DNA of 64,000 nt from Oxalobacter formigenes (GTDB lineage Bacteria; Pseudomonadota; Gammaproteobacteria; Burkholderiales; Burkholderiaceae_D), in assembly GCF_027158485.1 (NCBI RefSeq), contig NZ_JAMKYJ010000011.1. One strand, written 5' to 3'. A model generated the notes under the pieces. It searched no databases, was not told where the DNA came from, and saw only the letters and a program-made list of their open reading frames with translations. Every line of letters begins with the position of its first letter. Position 1 is the stretch's first letter. Shown here piece after piece: positions 17,587-26,684 of this stretch. The position numbers were made by a program, and so were the translations under genes.

Positions 17587-18942
17587 TTAACGAATGAGTT
17601 CGAAGACCGCCATCGATTCGACATGGGAGGTATGCGGAAACATATTGATGACACCGGCCATATCGAGTTTGTAACCGCCCTCCGTAACGAGAATGCCGGC
17701 ATCCCGTGCCAGCGTCGACGGATTGCACGAAACGTAAACGATCCGTTTCGGCTTGAACTGTGCATGTTTTTCATCCAGATTGGCAATGGCCTGGCAGACT
17801 GCCGCAGCGCCATCCCGGGGCGGATCGATCAGGATACGATCGAATTTTCCCAGTGCAACCCAGTTTTCTGCCGTCATCTCGAACAGATTGCTGCATGCAA
17901 ATTTCGTTTTGTCTTCCAGACCGTTCAGTACAGCGTTTTCCTCTGCACGTTGGGTCAGGATGTCGCTTCCTTCGATACCGACAACTTCTTTTGCCTGTCT
18001 GGCTATCGGCAGGGAAAAATTGCCCAGCCCGCAAAACAGGTCGGCTATCCGTTCGTCTTCGCCAATATCCAGCAGGCGCAAGGCACGGGAAACCAGAACC
18101 TGATTGATGTGATGATTGACCTGCGTGAAATCGTTCGGCTTGAAAGGCATCTCGACGCTGAATTCAGGCAGGACATATTTCAGCGCATTTTTTTCAGGGT
18201 AAAAAAGGGCAATCGTATCGGGTCCTTTTGTCTGGAGCCACCATTGAACTTTATATTCATCGGCAAAACGTTTCAGTTTGCTTTCATCGTCTGCTGTCAA
18301 AGGCGCCATGATACGCAACAACAAGGCCGTAATCAGCTGATCACCATCGCTTCCGATCGCTACTTCAATCTGCGGAACCTCACGCATGATGGAGAGCGAT
18401 TCGATCAACTGCCGCAGAGGCACCAGCATATCGGAAATATGGCGCGGCAGGACATGACACTCTTTCATGTCGACGACATAGCGTGATTGCCTTTCCCTGA
18501 AACCGACGAGAATGCCCCCCTTTTTTGGCACGTAATTGACGGACAGGCGCGCGCGGAAACGATATCCCCAGTAAGGTCCATAAATGGGGCGCAGCATTCG
18601 TTCCGGCCTGACACGGCCGATATGCCAGAGATTGTCTTCCAGTACACGCTGTTTCATCGCAACCTGCGCCGATGGCTCGACATGCTGCATGGAGCAACCG
18701 CCACATACACTGAAATGCGGACATTTGGGTTTGGCCCGAACCGGCGATTCCCTGAAAAGGGAAATCATTTTAGCCAGTTCCCATTTGCTTTTTTTCTTGA
18801 CTGTTTCGAAATGCACCACTTCGCCAGGCAAGGCACCTTCAACAAAAACGACTTTTCCGGGTGTCCCGTCTTCATTGGACAAATGCCCCACTCCGCGCCC
18901 TTCGGCATCCAGGGATTTGATTTGAATAGTATTGATTGGCAT
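17587..18942 (-). CDS. rlmD: 23S rRNA (uracil(1939)-C(5))-methyltransferase RlmD
   Basis: From ATG 18942 the protein has 451 residues: a TRAM RNA-binding domain (about 1-60), then cysteines 74, 80, 83 and 162 that ligate a [4Fe-4S] cluster, then a SAM-methyltransferase domain. The latter carries DLFCGLGNFSL, the IDPPR motif and the catalytic cysteine in VYVSCNPSTLARD. RlmD makes m5U1939 in 23S rRNA. A TTG or earlier start is possible at 18981, but MPINTIQIKSLD is the family-like beginning. In relatives rpoS lies between nlpD and this gene; here only 72 bases separate them. Confidence 0.95.
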   Translation of the reverse strand: MPINTIQIKSLDAEGRGVGHLSNEDGTPGKVVFVEGALPGEVVHFETVKKKSKWELAKMISLFRESPVRAKPKCPHFSVCGGCSMQHVEPSAQVAMKQRVLEDNLWHIGRVRPERMLRPIYGPYWGYRFRARLSVNYVPKKGGILVGFRERQSRYVVDMKECHVLPRHISDMLVPLRQLIESLSIMREVPQIEVAIGSDGDQLITALLLRIMAPLTADDESKLKRFADEYKVQWWLQTKGPDTIALFYPEKNALKYVLPEFSVEMPFKPNDFTQVNHHINQVLVSRALRLLDIGEDERIADLFCGLGNFSLPIARQAKEVVGIEGSDILTQRAEENAVLNGLEDKTKFACSNLFEMTAENWVALGKFDRILIDPPRDGAAAVCQAIANLDEKHAQFKPKRIVYVSCNPSTLARDAGILVTEGGYKLDMAGVINMFPHTSHVESMAVFELIR

Positions 18943-19014
18943 AAACCTAGTTTGACAAACAAATAACGCACATTGAGACAATATGCGTTATTCGGGAATT
19001 AAATATGGCTGGAA

Positions 19015-19818
19015 TTAATGTTCAGGCAGATATTTCATCGGATCGACCGGTTTGCCCTGATAGCGGATTTCGAAATGCAACTTGACCTTGTCGCTATCGG
19101 TATTGCCCATTTCGGCAATCTGCTGGCCCCGTTTCACCAGTTGTTTTTCCTTGACCAGAATCTTGTCATTATGGGCATACGCCGACAGGACTCCATCGCT
19201 ATGCTTGATAATGACCAGATTGCCATAACCGTTCATGTTGCCTCTGTGCAAGACAGTGCCATCCGCAGCGGCAACCACTTTCTGTCCTTTTGTTCCGGAA
19301 ATATCGATACCCCGGTTTTTTCCGGGTTGGTATGGAGTTATCACATTTCCTTGCGTCGGCCAGCTCCAGACAATGCCGGACACTTCTTTTGCACTCCCGT
19401 TTGCAGCAACGGCAGCAGGAGCAGCGCTGGATTGGGTCACAGTTTTCTTGCCGGATTCCTTTTTGGCTTCATCGATCGAACGGACCTGAACAGCAGAAGA
19501 AGAAGCAACAGCCGTCGTCGCAGCAGCCCCTTCAGGTGGCTGTACACGCAAGACCTGCCCGACTTCCAGCGCATTCACGTTGGCAAGATTGTTCCAGCCA
19601 GCCAGATCGTGAACGCTATGACCTGAACGTCGGGCGATTTGCGACAGGGTATCGCCGCGCTTGACGGTATAACGTATCGTATTCCTGTCAATTGGCTGAT
19701 AGGGATTTGAAGTAGTGATACTTGAACGGTCACTGATCGGTGCCGTTTTCTGGGGGCTGCTGCAGGCAAACAGACCTGCACAACTGACTAGCAATAATGG
19801 ATAAACAATCTTCTTCAT
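19015..19818 (-). CDS. nlpD: NlpD-like lipoprotein, LysM plus degenerate LytM (M23) domain
   Basis: The 267-residue protein has a lipoprotein signal with lipobox LFAC (Cys19). One LysM domain (YTVKRGDTLSQIARRSG onwards, about 52-95) should bind peptidoglycan. The C-terminal M23/LytM domain spans about 150-265. The motif that starts HxGxD in active enzymes reads NRGIDISG here, as in E. coli NlpD, so the domain is expected to be an activator of the amidase AmiC rather than an enzyme. A Ser/Ala/Gln-rich linker separates the domains. It follows pcm by 36 bases in the surE-pcm-nlpD order. Confidence 0.93.
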   Translation of the reverse strand: MKKIVYPLLLVSCAGLFACSSPQKTAPISDRSSITTSNPYQPIDRNTIRYTVKRGDTLSQIARRSGHSVHDLAGWNNLANVNALEVGQVLRVQPPEGAAATTAVASSSAVQVRSIDEAKKESGKKTVTQSSAAPAAVAANGSAKEVSGIVWSWPTQGNVITPYQPGKNRGIDISGTKGQKVVAAADGTVLHRGNMNGYGNLVIIKHSDGVLSAYAHNDKILVKEKQLVKRGQQIAEMGNTDSDKVKLHFEIRYQGKPVDPMKYLPEH

Positions 19819-19854
19819 TTACCTGTTCCAATATCTGTCGACTTCTGAAATTCC

Positions 19855-20697
19855 TCAAACCGTACCCTGTTGAAGCGGGACGAAATAACAATCATCTAGT
19901 ATAACGCTTTCCCACTCACGTTCGGCTACTCTTTTTATCAATTGCAGCTTTTGTTTTTCATCTCCCACGGGAGCGATCAGACGTCCGCCTATGGCCAGTT
20001 GATCCAGCAGGGCATCCGGCACTTGCAAACCTGCCGCGGCAAGGATTATGCCATCAAACGGCGCAGCCTGCGGCAGTCCTTTCATGCCATCGCCATATTG
20101 CAAACGCAAATTGGCGATTCTCATGGGCCTGAGATTTCTCCGTGCCAGCTCATGCAATGCCTTGATTCTCTCGATAGAATAAACCTCTTCTCCCAGTTTG
20201 GCGAGGATTGCCGCCTGATAGCCACAACCGGTTCCGATTTCCAGAATCCTGTTCAAGGGTTGCGTTCCCATACCGGTACGGAGCGCTTCAATCATTTTGG
20301 CGACAGTCGAGGGTTTCGAGATGGTCTGGTGCGAACCTATCGGCAAGGCAATGTCGGCATACGCCTGTCCCCAAAGTCCCGATTCAAGGAACAGATGGCG
20401 CGGAATCTGTTGCATGGCCTGCAATACGACCTTATCCTTTATTCCGGATTGCGCCAGTCGCTCGACCATTGAACGGGCCGATCGTGTGATGTTCGATTCG
20501 TTCCAGCCAACCTGAAGCAACTGGGTCTGTTTTTTAACCGGATCTTTCAAACCCGAATGTGCCACCTTGTTTTGCATGGCTGTCTGGGTTGAAACGTAAT
20601 TTTTCTTATCGGCTGGCGAGGGCCTTGTTTTGTCAAACGAAGATCGTCCCACCACGGAAGACAGTGGCAAAGGGAAGGTTTTCGTTTTCTTGTTCAT
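19855..20697 (-). CDS. pcm: Protein-L-isoaspartate O-methyltransferase
   Basis: The 280-residue protein carries the SAM-binding motif EIGTGCGYQAAILA and the preceding GSHQTISKPSTVAKMIEAL region typical of PCMT. This enzyme methylates isoaspartyl residues in damaged proteins to start their repair. The first about 65 residues are a polar extension without a clear domain; classical Pcm has about 210 residues, so an internal start is possible. Its ATG overlaps the surE stop (ATGA at 20694-20697), which indicates translational coupling. Confidence 0.92.
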   Translation of the reverse strand: MNKKTKTFPLPLSSVVGRSSFDKTRPSPADKKNYVSTQTAMQNKVAHSGLKDPVKKQTQLLQVGWNESNITRSARSMVERLAQSGIKDKVVLQAMQQIPRHLFLESGLWGQAYADIALPIGSHQTISKPSTVAKMIEALRTGMGTQPLNRILEIGTGCGYQAAILAKLGEEVYSIERIKALHELARRNLRPMRIANLRLQYGDGMKGLPQAAPFDGIILAAAGLQVPDALLDQLAIGGRLIAPVGDEKQKLQLIKRVAEREWESVILDDCYFVPLQQGTV

Positions 20698-21431
20698 GCG
20701 AGTATTTTCGTCAAATCAGTCAATATATCGGTATGCGTCCAATCCAGCTGAAGCGGGGTGACAGACACATGCCCCTGATTGATGGCATGAAAATCGGTTC
20801 CCTCACTTGCATCCCGAACCGGCCCTGTCGGCCCGATCCAGAAGATTTCCCGGTCGAACGGGTCTTTTTCCCGGATGACCGCTTCAGATTCATGTCGCCG
20901 TCCCAGGCGTGTCGCACAGATTTTTTTCAGTTCAGAATAAGGCCTGTTGGGAATGTTCACGTTCAGAAGAAACGGCTTCGGCAACTTTTCATATACCTTC
21001 ACTACAATTTCCCGTGCCATTTCCGCAGCGCTGTCCAGCTCGGCCCATCCCTTCTCGACCTGTGAAAAAGCGATTGCCGGAATGTCGAAGAGATACCCTT
21101 CCATCGCACCGGCGACTGTCCCCGAATAAATGGTATCTTCACCGGCATTCTGGCCATGATTGATACCCGTGACGACCAGATCGGGACGCCAGGGCAACAC
21201 ACCGGTGATGGCAATATGAACACAGTCGGAAGGGGTACCCGTCGTATAGGTGAAACCGTTTCGGCCCTGATAGACGGAAATGGGACGTTCGAGAGTCAGG
21301 GAATTGGAAGCGCCCGAGCGATTGCTGTCTGGTGCGACGACAGCGATTTCCGCAATGGGTGAAAGGGCCTTTGCAAGCGCATTGATCCCGGGCGCCAGAT
21401 AACCGTCATCGTTACTGATTAATATCCGCAT
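20694..21431 (-). CDS. surE: 5'/3'-nucleotidase SurE
   Basis: From ATG 21431 the protein has 245 residues and begins MRILISNDDGYLAPG, with Asp8 and Asp9 as metal ligands. The GASNSLT and GINHGQNAGEDTIYSGTVAGA motifs complete the active site. SurE dephosphorylates nucleoside monophosphates and other phosphate esters and is linked to stationary-phase survival. A further 20 codons upstream are in frame but unlike the family. It is first in the surE-pcm-nlpD operon. Confidence 0.95.
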   Translation of the reverse strand: MRILISNDDGYLAPGINALAKALSPIAEIAVVAPDSNRSGASNSLTLERPISVYQGRNGFTYTTGTPSDCVHIAITGVLPWRPDLVVTGINHGQNAGEDTIYSGTVAGAMEGYLFDIPAIAFSQVEKGWAELDSAAEMAREIVVKVYEKLPKPFLLNVNIPNRPYSELKKICATRLGRRHESEAVIREKDPFDREIFWIGPTGPVRDASEGTDFHAINQGHVSVTPLQLDWTHTDILTDLTKILA

Positions 21432-21509
21432 CAAACCGCTCTTTCCTGATCGATTAATGAATGTTGAACATATAAAACCCGATATGTTCATCCTGCCAGG
21501 GAACTACGA

Positions 21510-21917
21510 TTATTCTTTTTTCGGCAGAGTCAGCAATTGCAAAATATCATTTAATTCGGAACGAATGGCTTCGACGTCCACCGATGGAGGCGCCATGAAA
21601 CTTTCTTCGGGAAGAACCTCGACAGGTGCCGTTCTGCCTTCACGTTCATTCAACTTGTTACGTGCGCCACTGATCGTAAAACCCTGATCGTAAAGCAGCT
21701 CCCTTATCCGTCTTATCAGCAACACTTCATGATGCTGGTAATAACGTCTGTTACCCCTGCGTTTAACCGGTTTTAACTGGGTAAATTCCTGCTCCCAGTA
21801 TCGAAGCACATGAGGTTTGACTCCACACAGCTCACTCACCTCGCCAATCGTAAAGTAACGTTTGGCAGGTATGGGAGGCAATGCAACCGTTTCAGGCTTG
21901 TGGACTCGTTCGTTCAT
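21510..21917 (-). CDS. MerR-family transcriptional regulator downstream of ihfA
   Basis: The 135-residue protein has an N-terminal MerR helix-turn-helix, KRYFTIGEVSELCGVKPHVL, ending with RYWEQEF and RRGNRRYYQ (about residues 19-60), then a short helical tail. There are no conserved cysteines, so it is not a metal sensor of the classical type. A MerR gene directly after ihfA is a very conserved arrangement in beta- and gammaproteobacteria, and its target is not known. It lies 11 bases after the ihfA stop and ends the long translation-factor cluster. Confidence 0.9.
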   Translation of the reverse strand: MNERVHKPETVALPPIPAKRYFTIGEVSELCGVKPHVLRYWEQEFTQLKPVKRRGNRRYYQHHEVLLIRRIRELLYDQGFTISGARNKLNEREGRTAPVEVLPEESFMAPPSVDVEAIRSELNDILQLLTLPKKE

Positions 21918-21928
21918 GGAAAATGTAA

Positions 21929-22252
21929 TTACTTGTCAAATTTTTCCGCTGATTCAACCATCGATTTCAGCTTCTGGCTGGCATGAAAAGTCACTACGCG
22001 CCTCGCTGTAATCGGAATTTCTTCACCGGTCCTCGGATTTCTCCCGGGACGCTGCGGCTTGTCGCGCAACTGGAAATTGCCGAAACCGGATAATTTAACA
22101 GCCTCGCCCCGTTCCAGAGCACCGCAAATTTCTTCAAAGAAGGTTTCGACCATTTCCTTGGCTTCGCGTTTGTTCAAACCGACTTGTTCATATAATAATT
22201 CAGTCAGTTCCGCTTTTGTTAAAGTCGAAGTGTTTTTGTCGGAATCGGGCAT
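21929..22252 (-). CDS. ihfA: Integration host factor subunit alpha
   Basis: From ATG 22252 the protein has 107 residues. LTKAELTELLYEQVGLNKREA and the beta-arm sequence RPGRNPRTGEEIPITARRVVTF are diagnostic of IHF-alpha. With IHF-beta it bends DNA for recombination, replication and transcription control. In-frame ATGs at 22279 and 22318 would add 9 or 22 residues; none of the three has a strong ribosome-binding site, so the start is uncertain. The gene follows pheT in the standard pheST-ihfA order. Confidence 0.93.
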   Translation of the reverse strand: MPDSDKNTSTLTKAELTELLYEQVGLNKREAKEMVETFFEEICGALERGEAVKLSGFGNFQLRDKPQRPGRNPRTGEEIPITARRVVTFHASQKLKSMVESAEKFDK

Positions 22253-22346
22253 CGTTTTTTTATCTAAATAATCCAGTCCCATGTTTTCAGCGCCATGCGA
22301 ATCGGTGGGGTATTTCATTCTTGTTCAAACCTGTAAGCTATTCGAC

Positions 22347-24776
22347 TCAGGCACGCAATCTGGCGCCCAGGTCTTTTTCAACAGCGGAAACGAGCGCATT
22401 GACGGCAGTTTCCACGACTTCATCCTGCAGCGTTCCATTGATATCTTGCAAGGTAATCCTGAATGCAAGACTTTTTTCATTGGCATCCAAACCTTTTCCA
22501 CGATAATCATCAAACAAAACAATGGCTTGCATGATGTTACACAGGGGGTTATTATCTTTTTCCTTGTAGAATCTGTCAATGATTTCTTGCACCGGCATTG
22601 ATGAATCGACTACCAGCGCGATATCGCGTATGACCGGCTGGAACCGGGAAATCTCCGTATAGACCGGCACATCGACCGTTTGCAAGGCGGAGATGTCCAC
22701 TTCGAACAGTACCGGAGCATGCGGCAAATCGTACTTGTGCTGCCACGACGGATGCAATTCGCCAAGAATGCCCACTTTTTGCCCATCCACTTCGAGAGCG
22801 GCACATCTTCCCGGGTGGAATGCAGGATGGCTTGCCTTGGAAAAGCGTACCTCTTTCGGCGCAAACATGGCTTCCAGATCGGCTTTCACGTCAAAGAAAT
22901 CGACCTGTCTGTCTTCCTGTCCCCACTGTTCTTCATCGACCAGACCATAAGCGATAGCGGCAAGCCGCTTGGGTTGTTCATAACCAGCCACGGAGAGCGG
23001 GCCGTTTTCCACTTTATCGTTGCGCAGGAACACACCGCCGATTTCGAAAAGGCGGATTCTGGAAAATTTCCGGTTGAGATTGAAACGGACATTGGCGACC
23101 AGATTGCCGATCATCGTCGAACGCATGACGCTCATCTGGCTGGCAATCGGGTTCAACAGACGAATCGGATTGTCATTGGCGGCAAAATCTTTTTCCCATT
23201 CTTCTTCAACAAAACTGTAATTGACCACTTCCTGATAATCGAGATCGGCCATTTGCTGGCGGATCGAAAAAAGCGACCGCATATTTTCCGGTTTGATACG
23301 CATGACATTGGATGCGACCGGCGGCAGAGCTGGAATGTTTTCAAAACCGTAAACGCGGGCGATTTCCTCAATCAGGTCTTCCTCGATTTCAATGTCGAAA
23401 CGATACGATGGAGGCGTAACGGTGAAGTCTTCGCCGTTCTGGACAAAAGACAGACCCAAACGCGTGAAAATGTCGGCGATCTGCTCTGTTGAGAGAGGAA
23501 TGCCAATGACTTTTTCCGCTTTCTCGCGACGCAAGACAACCGGATCGCGTTTCGGCAAACTGAGGATCTGGTCATCGACAGGCCCGACGGTCGTTTCACC
23601 TTCGACACCGCAGATTTCCAGTACCAGCGCTGTAATCCGTTCAAGAGCCGTGACAGTCGCATTGAAATCGACGCCGCGTTCGAAACGGTGTGACGCGTCG
23701 GTCGAGAAATTGTACCGTCTGGCGCGACCACGGATGGCATCAGGCCACCAGAAAGCCACTTCAATGTAAATATTTCTGGTATCGGAGGAAACGGATGTTC
23801 TGTCGCCCCCCATGATGCCGCCCAGGAATTCAACGGCCGTGTTGTCCGCAATGATACCGACCCACTCGTCCACTTCGACGGTCATGTCATTCAACAACTT
23901 GACCTTTTCACCTTTTTTTCCCCAGCGAATGGTCAATCCCCCGTCAATCTTGTCGAGATCGTAAATGTGGTTCGGCTGGCCGCCTTCGAGCATGACATAG
24001 TTGGAAATGTCGACGATGGCCGAAATGGAGCGCTGTCCACTGCGTTCCAGACGCTGCTTCATCCATTCGGGAGTCGGCGCATTCGCGTTGATCCCCTTGA
24101 TCACCCTGCCGGAAAAACGACCGCACAAATCCGGCGCCTCAACCTTGACCGGCAATTTGTCGTTTGACGTGACTTTGGCCGGCTCGGAAACGGGCCGGTT
24201 CAATTTGGCGCCCGTCAGCGCGGAAATTTCACGTGCCACGCCAAGCAAAGACAGGCAATCGGCCTTGTTCGGCGTCAGCTTGATGTCGAAAATGGAATCT
24301 TCCAGCTGGAGATAATCACGCAAATCCATTCCCAATGGCGCATTTTCAGGCAAGTCCATAATGCCGGAATGGTCTTCGGACAACTGGAGTTCACGCAACG
24401 AACACAACATACCGTTTGACTCAACACCGCGCAATTTTCCTTTTTTGATCGTAAAGGCCTTGCCTTCTTCTTCGGTGGGCAGTTCCGCACCAATCAGGGC
24501 GCAGCCCGTCATCATGCCGGGACGGACATTCGGAGCACCACAGACAATGTTCAGGATCGTTCCGGTACCGGCATCGACCTGACAGACAGAGAGACGATCC
24601 GCATTGGGATGCTTTGCAACTTCCAGCACTTTTGCAACGACGATTTTCGAGAAAGGACGTGCGGCAGGTGTGATACCTTCGACTTCAAGACCTGACATGG
24701 TCATCAGATGAGACAATTCATCCGTCGTCAAATCCGGGTTAACCAGTGTCCGGAGCCAGTTTTCAGAAAATTGCAT
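22347..24776 (-). CDS. pheT: Phenylalanine--tRNA ligase beta subunit
   Basis: The 809-residue protein has the bacterial PheT layout: an EMAP-like tRNA-binding domain (about 39-150), B3/B4 editing domain, B5 domain, the core catalytic-like module and a C-terminal anticodon-binding FDX-ACB domain. It begins MQFSENWLRTLVNPDLTTDE, a standard start. With PheS it forms the alpha2-beta2 enzyme that charges tRNA-Phe. It follows pheS by 54 bases. Confidence 0.97.
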   Translation of the reverse strand: MQFSENWLRTLVNPDLTTDELSHLMTMSGLEVEGITPAARPFSKIVVAKVLEVAKHPNADRLSVCQVDAGTGTILNIVCGAPNVRPGMMTGCALIGAELPTEEEGKAFTIKKGKLRGVESNGMLCSLRELQLSEDHSGIMDLPENAPLGMDLRDYLQLEDSIFDIKLTPNKADCLSLLGVAREISALTGAKLNRPVSEPAKVTSNDKLPVKVEAPDLCGRFSGRVIKGINANAPTPEWMKQRLERSGQRSISAIVDISNYVMLEGGQPNHIYDLDKIDGGLTIRWGKKGEKVKLLNDMTVEVDEWVGIIADNTAVEFLGGIMGGDRTSVSSDTRNIYIEVAFWWPDAIRGRARRYNFSTDASHRFERGVDFNATVTALERITALVLEICGVEGETTVGPVDDQILSLPKRDPVVLRREKAEKVIGIPLSTEQIADIFTRLGLSFVQNGEDFTVTPPSYRFDIEIEEDLIEEIARVYGFENIPALPPVASNVMRIKPENMRSLFSIRQQMADLDYQEVVNYSFVEEEWEKDFAANDNPIRLLNPIASQMSVMRSTMIGNLVANVRFNLNRKFSRIRLFEIGGVFLRNDKVENGPLSVAGYEQPKRLAAIAYGLVDEEQWGQEDRQVDFFDVKADLEAMFAPKEVRFSKASHPAFHPGRCAALEVDGQKVGILGELHPSWQHKYDLPHAPVLFEVDISALQTVDVPVYTEISRFQPVIRDIALVVDSSMPVQEIIDRFYKEKDNNPLCNIMQAIVLFDDYRGKGLDANEKSLAFRITLQDINGTLQDEVVETAVNALVSAVEKDLGARLRA

Positions 24777-24830
24777 AATCAGCTTTCAATCACAAAAAAC
24801 GGTAACAGTTATTTTTTCAACAGCACATGC

Positions 24831-25847
24831 TTAATTGAATTGTTTCAAAAAGCGCAAATCGCCTTCGTAAAACAGTCTCAGGTCGTTAATGCCATAACGC
24901 AGCATGGTCAGGCGTTCGAGACCGGAACCGAAAGCGAATCCGATGTACTCGTTCGGATCGATACCCATATTCCGCAAAACATTCGGATGGACCTGTCCTG
25001 AACCGGACACTTCCAGCCATCTGCCTTTTAAGGGGCCACTGCCGAATGCGATATCGATTTCGGCAGACGGTTCGGTAAACGGGAAATACGACGGGCGGAA
25101 ACGTACCTGAAGATTGTCGGTTTCAAAGAAGGCGCGGACAAAATTCAGATACACGCCTTTCAGGTCGGCAAAACTGATGTTCTTGTCGATCCACAGGCCT
25201 TCGACCTGATGGAACATCGGGGAATGGGTCGCATCGCTATCGACGCGATACGTGCGTCCCGGTGCAATAACCTTGACAGGCAATTCGTGGGAACGGGCAT
25301 AACGCACCTGCATCGGACTGGTATGCGTGCGCAGCAATAAAGGCTTGCCTTCGGTATCGTTGCCTTCAATATAAAACGTATCCTGCATGGAACGCGCCGG
25401 ATGGTTTTCCGGGCTGTTCAATGCCGTGAAATTGGTCCAGTCCGTTTCGATTTCCGGGCCGTCGGCCACGTCAAAACCGATCGAACCGAAAATCCGTTCG
25501 ATTCTTTCCCATGTTCTCATAACGGGATGAATGCCGCCCTTGCCTCTTCCTCTTCCCGGAAGGGTCACGTCAATGGCTTCGGCATTCAAACGTACCTGCA
25601 TTTTTTCGTTGGCAAGTTCTTCACGACGGGCATTTAACGACCCTTCAATCTGGCCCTTGGCATTATTAATGACCGCGCCCTGCGCCTTGCGCAGTTCAGG
25701 CGCCATCTTGCCAAGCGTCTTCATTTGTTCGGTAATCAATCCGGTTTTGCCGAGATATCTGGCTTTGGCATTTTCAAGCGCAACCGCATCCGGTGCGTCT
25801 TTAAAATCTTGTTTTGCCAGAAGAACCAACTGTTCTAACGAGTCCAT
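24831..25847 (-). CDS. pheS: Phenylalanine--tRNA ligase alpha subunit
   Basis: The 338-residue protein has an N-terminal coiled-coil (about 1-90) and a class II synthetase catalytic domain with HPARSMQDTFY, motif 2 (TSPMQVRYARSHELP, then GRTYRVDSDATHSPMFHQ) and motif 3 near GFAFGSGLERLTMLRYGI. It adenylates phenylalanine and transfers it to tRNA. A strong hairpin with a T-run lies just upstream, between rplT and this gene, suggesting expression partly uncoupled from the ribosomal protein genes. Confidence 0.97.
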   Translation of the reverse strand: MDSLEQLVLLAKQDFKDAPDAVALENAKARYLGKTGLITEQMKTLGKMAPELRKAQGAVINNAKGQIEGSLNARREELANEKMQVRLNAEAIDVTLPGRGRGKGGIHPVMRTWERIERIFGSIGFDVADGPEIETDWTNFTALNSPENHPARSMQDTFYIEGNDTEGKPLLLRTHTSPMQVRYARSHELPVKVIAPGRTYRVDSDATHSPMFHQVEGLWIDKNISFADLKGVYLNFVRAFFETDNLQVRFRPSYFPFTEPSAEIDIAFGSGPLKGRWLEVSGSGQVHPNVLRNMGIDPNEYIGFAFGSGLERLTMLRYGINDLRLFYEGDLRFLKQFN

Positions 25848-25887
25848 GCTGTACGTTCCTGTCAGACAACAGAAAATTAAAAGTAAA

Positions 25888-25930
25888 AATAAAAAAGCGG
25901 GGCAAGTTCAGGCCTTGCCCCGCTTTTATC
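25888..25930 (-). terminator. Terminator/attenuator-like hairpin between rplT and pheS
   Basis: A 14-bp stem (25893-25906 with 25914-25927, loop of 7) is followed on the minus strand by a T-rich run. It lies about 40 bases before the pheS start. No phenylalanine-rich leader peptide was found in front of it. Confidence 0.8.
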
Positions 25931-25949
25931 TATGCAAGCTGCAACACGA

Positions 25950-26309
25950 TCAGGCCGCGATAGCAGCCTTAACCTGATTGACGATAGCAGCGAAAGCAGG
26001 TTTGTCTGCTACAGCCATATCGGCCAGAACCTTGCGGTCCAGTTCGATGGAGGCTTTTTTCAGGCCATTCATGAATACGCTGTAAGACATACCCAGTTCA
26101 CGGGTAGCAGCGTTGATACGGGTAATCCACAGAGCGCGGAATACGCGTTTTTTGTTACGACGGTCACGATAGGCATATTGACCTGCCTTCATGACGGCTT
26201 CTTTGGCTACACGAAAAACCGAGCTGCGACGGCCACGAAAGCCTTTTGCTTCAGCAAGAATTTTTTTATGACGGGCCCGTGCGGTGACCCCACGTTTTAC
26301 TCTGGACAT
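25950..26309 (-). CDS. rplT: 50S ribosomal protein L20
   Basis: The 119-residue protein (MSRVKRGVTARARHKKILAE) is basic and matches L20 over its whole length. L20 binds 23S rRNA early in 50S assembly and in several bacteria represses translation of its own rpmI-rplT messenger. It follows rpmI by 29 bases. Confidence 0.98.
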   Translation of the reverse strand: MSRVKRGVTARARHKKILAEAKGFRGRRSSVFRVAKEAVMKAGQYAYRDRRNKKRVFRALWITRINAATRELGMSYSVFMNGLKKASIELDRKVLADMAVADKPAFAAIVNQVKAAIAA

Positions 26310-26338
26310 GTTCTTTCCTTGTTATTCGTGTTAATGGA

Positions 26339-26536
26339 TCAGGCGCTAGGCATCATGCGCAATACGGACGATACATCGCTCGCATTGACATTAGTCGCAC
26401 CACGCAACTGGCGTTTGGCTTTAGTGGTTTTCTTGGTCAGGATGTGGCGTTTGAAAGCCTGTCCACATTTGACGGTTCCACCTGGACGAACGCGAAAACG
26501 TTTTTTCGCGCTGCTTTTGGTTTTCATTTTTGGCAT
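26339..26536 (-). CDS. rpmI: 50S ribosomal protein L35
   Basis: This 65-residue, highly basic protein begins MPKMKTKSSAKKRFRVRPGG, as expected for L35 of the large ribosomal subunit. It stands between infC (148 bases away) and rplT, the invariant infC-rpmI-rplT order. The 148-base gap may hold an L20 control site, as in other bacteria, although no pseudoknot was resolved by eye. Confidence 0.98.
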   Translation of the reverse strand: MPKMKTKSSAKKRFRVRPGGTVKCGQAFKRHILTKKTTKAKRQLRGATNVNASDVSSVLRMMPSA

Positions 26537-26684
26537 GTTTACTCCTGTCTTTTCAGACAGTTCCTCTTTTTAATATGATCACAGGTGGCAACACTCGCTG
26601 CACTTGAATGCCTGTTCTCACTTGTTTTACAACGGCAAATGCCGCTGCGCTCTATCCGCCGTTTGAAAAACGACGAAAAAGATT

